Notes under the pieces: generated by a model | Databases searched by the model: none | Told to the model about the DNA's origin: nothing | The model's input: the letters and a program-made list of their open reading frames with translations, nothing else | Assembly (NCBI RefSeq): GCF_048771995.1 | Contig: NC_133063.1 | Coordinates: 11,266,063 to 11,330,062 of the forward strand | Source of the DNA: Taeniopygia guttata | Lineage: Eukaryota; Chordata; Aves; Passeriformes; Estrildidae | Direction: 5' to 3' | Length of the DNA stretch: 64,000 nucleotides | In this document: positions 12,210 to 23,405 of the stretch, piece by piece | How positions within the stretch are numbered: position 1 is the stretch's first letter | Layout of the letters: each line of letters opens with the position of its first letter | Position numbers and translations under genes: made by a program

Positions 12210-13590
12210 TGAAAAGTGACCTCCCTCAAGTCAAGTCCCCCATGACTGGAAAAGGGGAAACCTTGTACCCATTTTTAAAAGCAACAGAAAGCTGGAGCCT
12301 GGGAACTTGTGACCCTTGAGCCTCTTCTCTGTGCCTCACCTCTCTAAGGAGCAGATCCTCCTAGAAGCTGTGCTGAGGCACATGGAGAACAGGGAGGTGA
12401 TTCAAGACAGCCAGCATGACTTCACCAAGGGCACGTCCTGCCTGACCAACTCGGTGGCCTTGAATGATAGAGTTCACTTTATCAGAGGTCAAGGGAATGA
12501 CTACAGATGTCATTTATCTGGACTTCTGGAAAGCCTTTTGCAGAGTTCCCCTCAACACTCTTCTTTCTGAAGTGGAGAGAGATGGATTTGGTGGATGGAC
12601 TGTTCAGTGGATGAGAAGTTGGTTGAATGGTGGCATCCAGAGCGTAGTGGTCAATAGCTCAGTGTCTTGATGGAAGTCAGTGACAAGTGATGTGCCTCAG
12701 GGGTCTATACTGGGACCACTGTGATTTAGTATCTTCATTGATGACATAGATGAGGGGACTGTGTTCACCTTCAGCAAATGTTTAGATTATACCAAGCTGA
12801 ACTGTGCAGTTGACATACCTGAAGGATGGGATGCTATCCAGAAGGACTTGGACAAGTTTGGGAAGTGAGTCTGAGGGAATCTCATTAAATTTAACAAGAC
12901 CACGTGCAAGGTGCTGCACCTGGGTCAGAGTAACCTCTGGTACCAGCACAGGCTGGGGATGAACAGATGGAGAGCAGCCCTGTGAGAAGGACTTGGGGGT
13001 GCTGTGGGTGAGAGGCTGGACATGACCCAGCCATGGGCACTCCCAGCCCAGAAAGCCAAACGTGTCCTGGGCTGCATCCAGAGCAGCGTGGGCAGCAGGG
13101 GAGGGAGGGGATTCTGCCCCTCTGCTCTGCTCTGGTGAGAGCCCACCTGGAACCCTGCATCAGCTCTGGGGTCCCAGCACAGGGAGGACATGGACCTACT
13201 GGAGTGAGTCCAGAAGAGCCATGAATATGTTTGGAGGGATGGAGTGTTCCTGTGAAAAAAATCTGAGGGAATTGGAACTGTTCATCCTGAAGGCTAGGCT
13301 TTGGAGTGGCCTACTGTGACATTCCATTTTCTGAAGGGAGCCTGTAAGAAACATAGAGAGGGACTTTAAAGTGAAAGAGAGCAGGTTTAGTTTAGATATT
13401 AGGAAGAAATTCTTTACTTTTAGGGACTGAAAGTGATTGCCCTGAGAAGCTGTGGATACCCCATGCCTGGAAGTGTTCAGAGCCATGGTGGAAGGGCCTC
13501 TGGACAATCTGCTCTAGTGCAAGGTGTCCTTGCAGGAGGTTTGGAACAAAATGATCTTCAAGGTCCCTTCTGTCCTCAGGATGCTCAGAT
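12210..13590 (+). mobile_element. CR1 LINE, about 1.4 kb, with broken reverse-transcriptase region
   Basis: Plus-oriented CR1 covering the C-terminal part of ORF2 and the 3' UTR. Reverse-transcriptase signatures are visible: motif A as YLDFWKAF at 12515-12538, VPQGSILGP at 12692-12718 and IFIDDIDE near 12731-12754. The catalytic FADD box is degraded: the sequence at about 12772-12795 reads SKCLDYTKL, so the second Asp is lost. Stops and frameshifts break the frame repeatedly, so the copy is dead. The 3' part (12958-13197) is almost identical to the inverted CR1 at 7571-7810. The terminal 8-bp CR1 repeats are eroded. Confidence 0.92.
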
Positions 13591-15861
13591 CTTGTAGTAA
13601 TGGCATATCAGAACAATAATGATTCAAATGTGACTGTAAAGCATGTTTTTTGTATATGTATATCACTGCAATATGTAGGCATCCCTTGCAAACCTTTTAT
13701 ACTTTTCCTCTTGCAATTCTTGCACATAGTTTTTTTATACTTACATGAAAACAGCTGGGTGGGTGCCATCTTTATGTTTTACTTCTGTAGAACGAAGCAG
13801 AAGTGGTAGTTTTATGACTTGATACGACACTGCTAAGCAAAAATTGACTTGTATGATTTCTCTTCAAGGATGATTCCTTTGTAGGAAAAAAAACCTTTAA
13901 AGTGCTTTAGTGTTAAGTGGAGCTTCCTTCTGAATACACTGTTGTTGGTGGTGGAGTAGCAGTTTTTGGGTTCCAGTGGGGAGAAGAAAAATTCAAATGT
14001 CATTAAGTGTTACTGCCACTAAGTATCACATGCTTCTGAAAAGGATGCTGTTTCCTGACTGACGTATGGTTTGGGGTAATATTGTCTCTAGTGTATTCAA
14101 ACATGGATCTCTAGTGCCTGTAATCAAAGTGAAGTCAGGGTGAAGGGTCTTTTTGTTGCTTGATGTAGGATGATGCTTTTGCCTGATCTACTTGTGTTGA
14201 ACTTATGGAATATTTGAATTTGGAGTGATCCTCCTCCTGGAGAAGAAGTTGTAACAGCTGAAGAAAAGTGCTACAGTACCACTCCTTTTTGCTTAACAGA
14301 ATATAAACAGATTCCTATGTAAAGTGCTGAGTAACAACCTTTGCAGGTGGTCCTGATGAATACCTCCAGCCATAGGTATAAGCGTGGGAATTCAGGCTTG
14401 TAGAACAAGGGAATGAAGGTCATTTGGGTTTACCTGGCTCCACTTCCCTATTAGGAGGTTCCTATATGTAATAATTGACTGTACCTTAAGTGCAAGAAGG
14501 TCATGTGTGCTTTATTACTGCATTTGACATTATTTTTATTTGAATCATGACAGTCATAGCTGGTAAATGGAAGACTTTGTCTTCAAATTGTTAACTACAG
14601 AAGGAACAGGAGCTCTTTTAAATCTTGTCTTGTGTGCATGTGTGTGCAACAGACATGCAGGAGGAAGGAGAGGAAGGGAGCTCAGACACTAATGGGTCAC
14701 TCCTAAGGGAGAACAGGTTTTCCAGAAATAGAAGAAGCAGTATGCACTGAGATGACAAAGAAGGCTGTACAAGAGCATAACTATGCTTGTTCATTCAAAG
14801 ATTGTACATTTAAAGCTGAGTGGTGAAGTAGTAATCACCTGGGCAAACACCAAATTTCTGGAATTCTGTTTTTTCATATCATAGGTTGGTGGCATTACTG
14901 TGGGCATTTTTGTTTGAGACAGAGCTTCTTTTCTCCTTTTCATTCCTGGTCTTGCCCTAGTCCTTTTTTCCACTTTATCCTTGCATTTTCTGCATGAAGA
15001 GAGTCCTAACTGATAAAATACTACCAGGGCAGGATCAGGACTGTGTGTTGGTGTTTTCAACTCAGGCAGTTGTGTGGGTTCAGGCAGTAATTGTCTAAAA
15101 GATTGCTATAGCTGTGGTAAACTTAGGCATTACCAAAGTAGACATTTCAGAATTTTCCTCTTGGATATTCATGCCTGTTAAGGTGAGGGGTGCAAAATAA
15201 AGACAATTTTTGTTTCTACTACAACATCCAAACCAATGCACAGGTAATCAGCCAGTTAGACAATTAATCTGTAACTGGACTAAGGGAGCTGTGAATGTGT
15301 CTTTGGAGCCATGTACCAAGCATTGATCTTGATTTTTGTATTTCAGGGAGAATTTTTGTTTGATTTTGTTCCTTTTTAAACAATTTTTCCCATTGGTGGC
15401 ATTCTTTCTATGTTTATGACTTCCTTTTACCTGTATCGGAGTTGCTGGTCTTTGCTCTGATAGCACTTCATGCTTTAAAAAGTCTCTGGAAATAGGCTCT
15501 CTAAGTATGGAAATACGTGCTTTACAATTAAGCATCTTTCCTGATGGTTTGTCAGCACTTCATGCACAAACATGAAATTTTTGCATGCAGTTGTATAATT
15601 CTACATTCAACCTTTGTAAGCACTGTTTCCACATGATGATGTTAGAGCCCTATTTTTGTTCTTAAAGTAAGTGTAATTTCTGTTGAGTATTGAAAAGAAT
15701 AAATAATTTTATCTTCTTTCAGAAACTCAGTAGTGATTACACTAGCATTTTTTTTTTCAGTCCTCAATGCCTTTTGCATAATTTCAAAATAATAATAATT
15801 TACATAGATGATACATATTACACTACATTGTAACAATGATTTGATCTTTTTTCCTCTCCAG

Positions 15862-15929
15862 GAATTGTGGTGCTTGGATTAAACAGATCTCATGCCAAGA
15901 ATGCACTTAGCAAAAATCTTGTAAAAATG
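15862..15929 (+). CDS. AUH: AUH exon 2: first half of AU-RNA-binding helix
   Basis: A 68-bp exon between a strong polypyrimidine acceptor (ttttttcctctccag) and a consensus donor (gtaagt). It completes Gly78 and encodes residues 79-100, reading GIVVLGLNRSHAKNALSKNL then VKM. This is the first beta strand and start of the first long helix of the crotonase fold. It matches human AUH at nearly every position. Lys95 and Lys99 correspond to human Lys105 and Lys109, two of the three 'lysine comb' residues known to contact AU-rich RNA. The exon ends in phase 0 after Met100. It is too short to appear as a free-standing open frame and was found by matching the protein family and splice sites. Only 97 bp of intron separate it from exon 3. 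Confidence 0.95.
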
Positions 15930-16026
15930 GTAAGTGACAAGAATAGTTTTTACTGTAAAGGTGAAATATTGGAATGAAGCACTTTAAAAAGTGTTTGGTG
16001 ATCCCCCTTCCTCCTTTTCTCTGTAG
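15930..16026 (+). other. AUH: AUH intron 2 (97 bp)
   Basis: A very short intron, gtaagt...ctctgtag, with a pyrimidine-rich acceptor (ccccccttcctccttttctctgtag region). It splits the 20-residue RNA-binding segment between Met100 and Met101. It is close to the lower size range of vertebrate introns, in contrast with its 9-kb and 32-kb neighbours. Confidence 0.93.
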
Positions 16027-16114
16027 ATGTCAAAAGCTGTGGATGCTTTGAAATCTGATAAGAAAGTACGAACTGTTGTATTCCGGAGTGAAGTCCCGGG
16101 GATATTCTGTGCTG
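16027..16114 (+). CDS. AUH: AUH exon 3: rest of RNA-binding helix and first oxyanion-hole strand
   Basis: An 88-bp exon encoding residues 101-129 plus the first base of Gly130. The start, [15 protein letters not shown], finishes the 20-residue AU-binding segment; Lys103 matches human Lys113, the third lysine of the comb. The end, [10 protein letters not shown], is the crotonase motif whose backbone amide forms part of the oxyanion hole that stabilises the CoA thioester enolate. The acceptor is ctctgtag and the donor is gtatgc, which departs from the gtaagt of exons 2 and 4 but is a normal GT site. An A23 tract begins 55 bp into the following intron. Identity to human AUH is very high, with changes such as Ile-Ile-Ile to Val-Val-Phe in a buried strand. 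Confidence 0.95.
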
Positions 16115-16168
16115 GTATGCAAATTTAATTTTCCTAAGAAGCTGGAAATCCATATTCTTTTATTGCAG

Positions 16169-16191
16169 AAAAAAAAAAAAAAAAAAAAAAA
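16169..16191. repeat. A23 homopolymer
   Basis: Twenty-three A residues starting 55 bp downstream of exon 3. A chance 86-codon frame crosses it. It is likely length-variable and prone to sequencing error. Confidence 0.9.
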
Positions 16192-18031
16192 GCCCAGATT
16201 CCAAGGAAACATGTCATTTTCATATATTCGTCTCAGTAACAAACAAAACATTTTAAAATTATTTTCTTCAATTGCTAACACAAATCAAATACCGGGCTTA
16301 TTCTTTCTGTGTCATAAAGCATTTCAAAATATATAATATAAAATAGACAATTTTGAACCATGATTGTGAAAAATCATTTAATTGATCTAGAAACTCTTGC
16401 AAGTATGTCAGAATAAGGTGCAGATAATTTGAGGCCATATAAAGAGGCTTTGTAGAAAGCCGTATCAAACCTTTCTTTTAAATGCATTAAATTTAACTTT
16501 TAATTAAAGAAACATATGTAAACTTAAAATTTCATGATGAATATGCATGTTACTGCAGGCTGAATATAGTCTCAAATTAAAAACAAATCAAAACAAAAAG
16601 CACACACCCCAGCCCACGTATCCAACAGTACATGCATCTTGCCAAAGTGCTCAGAAAAGCAAGAGGTCTCAGCTACCAGATGCTGGGAAACAGAATTTGC
16701 TGACATGTCAAGATCAATTCATACATCAGTATCTTTTATTGCTATCAAGTGAATAGTCTTCTTATTTAAAAATGTTTCAACTAGTTCTTACTTTATTCAA
16801 ATTTAAGTTACATCTATTTGAAACAGAAAACAGAAGTAAAACAGTTTGTTCTTTCTAATACATTAATAGAACTGTCAAGAAAGAGGAGATCAGTTCTGAA
16901 ATTTTATTTTTCTGATAATTTATGTAATGTCGTTCTTTATAGCCCAAATAACATAAACAGTTTAGTTTTAAATGCAAAATAGTTTTTCCAGTGTTTAAAT
17001 ATGTAATGTACCTAAGCACTTTTAGTTGGGTTTAAAATTCTTCTGGCTTTTAGTAAGCCTGTTCTCATGCAGATACAGTTTGTCACTTACAAGACTTGTG
17101 AAAATAGTTGTCTTGGAAAAAGGGAATAATCAATTCAGTACTTAGTAATACATATGAATTGGTTAAATGGGTATGTATTAATCAGCATATTTAATTTAAA
17201 GGTTGTTTAAAACCACAAGTTTTACGTTTTAAATCAAGAAGTTTTAAATTTTAGTCATCTCAGAAAAAAACCGTAGCTTTTAAACTGATGAAGATTGAAG
17301 CATCAGAGCAACACATGCAAATGGTGTTTCAAGTTAAATGTTATGTACTAGAAATAAAAAGATGGCTGTTGGGCTTTTTTAGCTGTTTTTTATTTGACGT
17401 TCTTGAATTTTGTAGGAGTGGTATATTGGAAATAAGAAAGCAGAAATATTGATTTTGAGGGAGAGTATCTCAGGTATGCTACTATTATTGTACTTACGAG
17501 CTCCAAGTATGTCTCCAGTATTCTTTGACAGCTGTCTTTTCTGAGCTGTTTTGGTATAAAGGTTTAACATACTTATTGCTGCTTATTTGTCTGGCTTAGA
17601 AAATCAAGCAATTCAGAATATGTATTAAGACATAACAATAGAGAAGATACAAGGACATTAGGAAGGAAAATTAGTCCTGGAAAGAAGACTGTGAAAGACA
17701 AGGGCTGGGTAGCTATATCTGGATCTTAACCTGGGGAGTAGATATAGGGTGTGAACTAGGTGTCTCTAATTTTAAAAAAGTGATGGGTAAAGCAAGTGTC
17801 CTAAGAAAGGAGATTCCTGTAGCTGAACAAGTGAAATAAAGGATGTTCCAAAACAGTGGTAACTTAAATTTAGAGTGAAACAGAATACCTGAGGCAGAGC
17901 TTGTTAATAAAAATAGACAAAAATTGCGCAGTGGATGGATGGATTGCTTCAGTAGGTGACTTTAATGGGTATCTCTAAAGAGAATAATAATAGAGGAAGC
18001 ATAGTGAGATCTGGAAGAAAACAGGTTAGCA

Positions 18032-18120
18032 GCTTGGAGAAGTAAGATGAGAGGAACATACTGGATGTAATAAGGCTTAGGGAAGTAAGATGAGGAGAGG
18101 AACATACTGGATGTAATAAA
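18032..18120. repeat. 43/46-bp tandem duplication
   Basis: Copy A, 18032-18074, and copy B, 18075-18120, share gaagtaagatga and gaggaacatactggatgtaataa. They differ by a 3-bp gag insertion and a few substitutions. The surrounding AG-rich sequence (about 17640-18180) looks repeat-like, but I could not assign it to a family. Confidence 0.85.
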
Positions 18121-19540
18121 GCAGTTTCTGGAGGGGACTCAGGAAATTCAGTAAAACACAAGAAAGTGTTTTCAAACTTAAATGTTAAAGGAGATTATGT
18201 TACTTCAAGAACATTTAATTTCCTTAAAAAATGCAAGAATCATCTTGTGAAATGTCACACTTTCTTATGCCTTATAGTGCTATTTAGTTAGGTTGGAATG
18301 TTTTTATTTTTTTGTATTTCCTCAATAATGTTTTCTTGCTAATATGTGTGAGAATGTATGTTTTTAAAAATACACTTTTATGATTATTTTTTGGACCACC
18401 ATCTGATGTTTTACAGCCTGTGTATTGGGAAACTTTGTCCTAGAATGTAGTTCTCTTTTATGTGTGGAATGCAGTCCAAGATCATTAAATCCTGCCATTC
18501 CTTAGCTATCAACACATATCTGTGAAAGCCACAAGCCAAGTGTCTTGTTTCCTTCTAAGGCCTAGTCCACAAAACATGACATACAACCATTTTTCTCAAA
18601 ATAGCAGTGTGGATGATTAAAATATTTAAACTCTTTTGATGACTGATATAGATTTGGGTATGATTTCAAATTATGGTATTTTCACATGGTGAAATTGGAG
18701 TGGGACAAAAATAGAATTCTATAAAGGAATGTAAAGATGTGCCAGAAGTCATATCCTTTCATTTCTGCATAAAAATTCGCTTTGAGTCTTTACCTACTCT
18801 TTTCTTTGTGTCTTCTTTTTAATACTTTATGCATCCATGGGTGTGGAAAGCTCCTCATTAATGCTCTAGCACTGATCAAAAGGGATGCCCAGAAATCAAA
18901 GCCTTGCATATCTGGGGTTAAGGGTGTCTATGATTATGTATAGGCTATGTCTTAGAGTAATTATGTCTGTAAGGGTTTCTTGTGCTTCCATTAAAAATGC
19001 TCTGGCACTGAGTCACTTCTTGACTCCTTTCTTTCTACATCTGAAATCAAATAAGTAAAGTATTGGTCTTTTTGAAGTGAACATGTATGACCAGTCCTGG
19101 CCTATGTAAGTCAAAGCTGTGTACTTGCACCATTCTGCAGCCAAAGTAGGTAAGTCTGTAAAGGAGTCTTTTTATTTCCTGACAATGTTCCATTATTTAG
19201 GAAGGCATAGGCTTATGCATGGAATAAGGCCGATGTCCTGTTGGTAAAATGTCTGTGGTCAAGTAATCATGGGTTGTACTGAGTTCACACAAGGAGCCAG
19301 ATTACATTCACATAGACAGTTTGAATAGCTTGATTGTTCATTATTAATATAATTTTGACATATGTATATTAGTGATATTGCTGAGGTACTTTTTCTGAGC
19401 AGATTTTTAGGCTTTTTTCATCCTCAAAATACTTCTAGAAGTAAGTCTGCATAATAGTGTTGGGTGATACAGTGTTGTGAGGAAGAGAGGAGGCAGTGTC
19501 CACAAGTTGTTGCAAAATCTAATTTTGTGTTGGTGTGTTT

Positions 19541-19635
19541 GCAGAATGGATAAGGTTGGAAGAGATTTCAGTGAGGTAATCTGGTCCAACCTCACTGCTC
19601 AATCAGAGTCATTCTGGAAACAGTCTTAGAGCTTC
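19541..19635 (-). mobile_element. Short CR1 3'-end fragment
   Basis: The + strand reads gcagaatggataaggttggaagagatttcagtgaggtaatctggtccaacctcactgctcaatcagagtc. This is the reverse complement of the CR1 3' terminus, as in the ends at 5874 and 7130. Only about 95 bp are left. Confidence 0.7.
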
Positions 19636-22469
19636 TTCTGATTTTGACTACATGAGGTCAAAAAAAAGGTACAAATAGAATACTTCAAGAGTAGTTTTTT
19701 TGTTTTCAGAGAGTATTTGGGTATGGCTTTGGTCCCAAGAACTGAACAAGCTGAAATTGCACCTTAAAGCTTTTGTTGTTCAGTTTTCTAAGGCTTTGAA
19801 TAAAAGCTGAGACAATATTTATATAACTTCTAGTTATTATAGAATTCTACTTTTGGATATGTTTTTGCTGAAGCTGAAGACTGCTGCATGTTTCTAGGTC
19901 TCCTGCTTTCTTCTGTTTTTTCCCATCTCACCCACTCTTGTCAGTAAGTTTGATGTAGTGAAATAGGGATTATGCTATATTTTGCAATTGAAAACTATGG
20001 GATCAAGTAATAATCTTTCCTTTTAAACAGTTTTATGTGTTGATGATTATATTGATGAAAACCACAGATTCTGATTATATTATTTTCCTTCTAACTTTTT
20101 GCTTGCTGTTCCTTGTATTGTTGTTTTTCTTGGTAATGTCCTGTTCTTCCATCCCTCTTTTCGTGTCTGGTCAAGAAGGCATTAAAAAAAATATATTCTT
20201 CATGTATTTGTCTCAGGTAGTAACTTACTGGCCCATAGTCCGTTGGTTCCATTTGCAGCTCATGCTAATAAATAAAACCCTTTGCTATCATTTTACCATT
20301 CAGAATAGTACCTCTGGTGCCTGAACAACCAAGACATTTGCTTAACTCTTTCTGTCTGAGTCCAGTCAGAGATAATTTCTCTTAAAAATCCACATGCGAG
20401 TTGTTGTCAGTTTCCCTGCATTTGAGAAAAATCCTACTATCTCCTAAAGAAGAAACGGACTAGAGGAAGACGCTGCTTCTGGATTTTGATTTGCATGAGA
20501 GAGTTAGGAGAGCTTTCCCTTGTAACTTCTTGAGACTTTTCTGGTGACTGTGTTTAGAGTTTAATTGTTTAGAACTGTTTGTCTTCAGTATTGTTTTTGC
20601 AAAACGAGCTCGACTATATGAAATAGAGGTTGTGAGGATGATGGGTTATTTGCTTTGTATATGTGTGCATACAAAGAGAGCAAGCTTTGGAACAATTTTT
20701 ATTTAACATATTTGAAAAATGTTCCTTGGAGACCTTATTTCAAAAATCTTTGAGACATATCAGAATACAGACAGTTAACTTTTTGCTGTTGTTGTAACAG
20801 GCTTTCAAGATAGTTTGAAAAATTTTGGTATTTGAGCTCTTTAAACCACTTTGACCTAAAAGTTAGTGCAGCTTGGCCAATAAAGTCCCTTCTTGGAAAA
20901 GCAGAAGAAATCTCTGTGCCAGAAAAAATTCACTATTTGAATCTGTGGTATGAGTAAAGCCAACCCAAATGCTTTTCCTGTTGGCATAATTTGTCTACAT
21001 CAAAATTTTGTTTCCATCAGAGCTGAATTGGCTATATGGAGTTTGATTCACGGCTGCCACTTCCAGCTGGTGCAGTTTTTCTGACAGAAGTTTATGAAGC
21101 AGACAAGCCTGGTAGAGCAGATCCTTGAGGACTTCTTTGTTTAGGAGGTTTTGATATGGAGGAGTAGAGGAGTTTCATAATAGCTCTCAAATACTTGACC
21201 TACTCTTACTTTTATAGAACTAGCAGAAGTAGTAGGGAGGTATTGCTGTGGGTGTAATCTCCTTTTTTCTTGCAGTTTCTGTTACGTAAGCAAGGAGGAG
21301 TGTATACTTTACCAGACCATATTTGGTTCTCCAGATTTCAGCTCCTGCACCAGAAACTGAGAAAAGACTTTGTGTATTACTCCACTCTTCCCTCTTAAGC
21401 TTTCAGATCACACATGAAAATATTTTAGTGTCTTCTGAATATTTCTGTTGCTGCATGTACCTTTCATTCCCCACAATAAATGCTTTATGATGTAGACTGT
21501 AGCTAGGTTCTTTCCTCTTTCTCATTCCAAGTTTTCACCAGTGTTCAGACTCCAAGTGCTGTTAGCTGCTTGTAGACTATTGGACTCAACAACAGTTGCA
21601 TTTCTACTAGGACATCATCGGTGACATGAAATATGTTAGGTTGGTCAGCCATGTGGCAGCTCTGTCTTGTGAGTGTGCACAGTCACCTGTTACATTTGGG
21701 TTCTACATCTTGCTTTGTCTGAGGTAGATGATTTTGCTTCCTAATTTTGATGTTGTCTTTCTGGAATTATTAATTCCTGTCATTATTTCCTAAAGAACGT
21801 GTTGAATAACTGAGCCAGTCGAGAGTGCAGTTAGGATTGTGGTGGGATCCTCTAGTCTATATACAGAAAAAAATCCGAGTAAGAAAAACCATTTAAAGTA
21901 CCAGTTTAAGTACCTTTCTTTTGGAAGTACCTTAGTCATCTAACTCCAAATGCTCCTCTACTACCTGACAACACATGCTAAATTTCAGAAGTAATTGGAA
22001 TGACAGAGGACTTTTTCAGAGCTAAAAAATGCAAAAAGGAATTTTTCCAGGAGGATTTTCAGTAAGAATATGAAAATCTAACAATGTTCATTTTTTTTGA
22101 TTTACAGAAGACTGATCCATTCCTGATGAAGAAGCAGGCACGAGGAATATGATAGGAAATTGGGTGGTACTGTGCTCAACAGTGCAGTCTTCAAATCAGC
22201 ATCTAATCAACTAGGAAATTTTAAGCTAAGAATCAGTTGTTTGTCTTCTTATTGGTTGGTGCAATGCCTTACTTGAGAAGATGATAGAATTTGGTTTTCA
22301 TTTGTTCAGCTTTCTGAAAGTTTTTCTCCAGTTGGGACTAGAGCTTTTAAATTCATGTATTTAGTTCACGTGGGCCTCTCTGAGAAAAGACTAGGAGCTA
22401 TCCTGGTACTTGACAGAGCAAGCTGCAGCCATTTCCAAAATAGACCCATGACTCCCCAATGCTGAGTCT

Positions 22470-23405
22470 TTAAGAGATGCTGGTGGCACCTCAGTGACAA
22501 CATATATATTAGAAATTGTAAAGAACCATGTGCAGCAGCCATGAGAGAGGAGTGGGAAAAAAATGGAAGAGGAACAGCCCTGCAGACCCCCAGATCAGCA
22601 GCAAGGAAGGGGAGGAGGTGCTTCAAGTGCCAAAGCAGGGGTTCCCTTGCAGCCCAAAGACAAGACCTTGTCAAAGCAGGTTGTCATCCTGGAGCTCATG
22701 GAGGACCAGTCTGGAGCAGATGTCCACACTGCAGGCCATGAGGAACCCCATGCCGAAGCAGGTGCACACATCCTGATGAAGGCTGCAGCCCATGAAGAGC
22801 CCAGTCAGGAGCAGGGTCCTGGCAGAGCTGTGACCTGTGGGAGAGCAGCCTGTACAGGACCAGATGCTCTGGCAGTTGTGGCCCGTGGGGGACCCATGCT
22901 GCAGAAGTCTGTTTCTAAAGGCCTGTGCCCTGTGGAAAGGACCACACTGAAGCAGTTCCTGAAGAACTGTGTTTTCTGTGGGAAGTCCTGGGAAAGACTG
23001 TGTTGTGGGGGAGAGATTGGATGCTGGATCAGGATAAAAGAGTGAGGAGGGAAGAGTGTCAGGGATGAAGTGTTATGGTTGAATTACAAGCCCCATTCCC
23101 CCTCCCGTTTGCTCTGCACAGTGGTGGGGAGGGGTAGGGAAGTTAGTAACAAAGTTAAACCAGCAAAAAAGGAAGGAAGAATGGTGGGGGGAAGATGGAT
23201 TAATTTTGGTTTTTGTTTCTCACTGTCTACCTTTTATTGGCAATAAATTAAATTTATCTTTCCTAAGTCCAGTCTGTTTTTTGCATTATGGTAGCAAGTG
23301 AGTGATCTCCCTGTCTTTATCTTGATCCACGAGCTTTTAATTGTATTTTCTTCCCTGTCTTACTGAAGAGAGGAATTGGCAGAGAGCCGACGTTAACCTA
23401 TACAT
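22470..23405 (+). mobile_element. Avian ERV long terminal repeat, about 0.9 kb, plus orientation
   Basis: I recognise this as a copy of an abundant long avian LTR, probably ERVL-like. It has the opening gctggtggcacctcagtgacaacatat. A body follows with degenerate phrases of about 40-50 bp around 'tgtgggaaggacc..gctggagcag..cctgaagaactg' (22590-22990). The end part has ttatggcaataaattaa and the poly(A) signal AATAAA at 23242-23247, followed by gagtgatctccctgtctttatct...ccacgagctttt. A 160-codon frame at 22563-23045 is a by-product of the GC-rich repeated phrases. The exact ends and target duplication were not resolved. Confidence 0.65.

Larger units (their letters stand above)
6884..15861 (+). 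other. AUH: AUH intron 1 (8978 bp)
   Basis: Starts gtaatg in the CpG island and ends tcctctccag. It contains a pyrimidine tract at 7006-7040 and two CR1 elements, at about 7130-7970 (minus) and about 12210-13590 (plus). The stretches 7975-12200 and 13595-15860 hold no recognised gene or repeat; they are AT-rich unique-looking sequence with short chance frames. Confidence 0.9.

Noticed and set aside
22563..23045. 160-codon frame
   Set aside because: It lies in the internal repeated phrases of an avian LTR. Other frames in the same interval are also open, a sign of repeat composition rather than coding.
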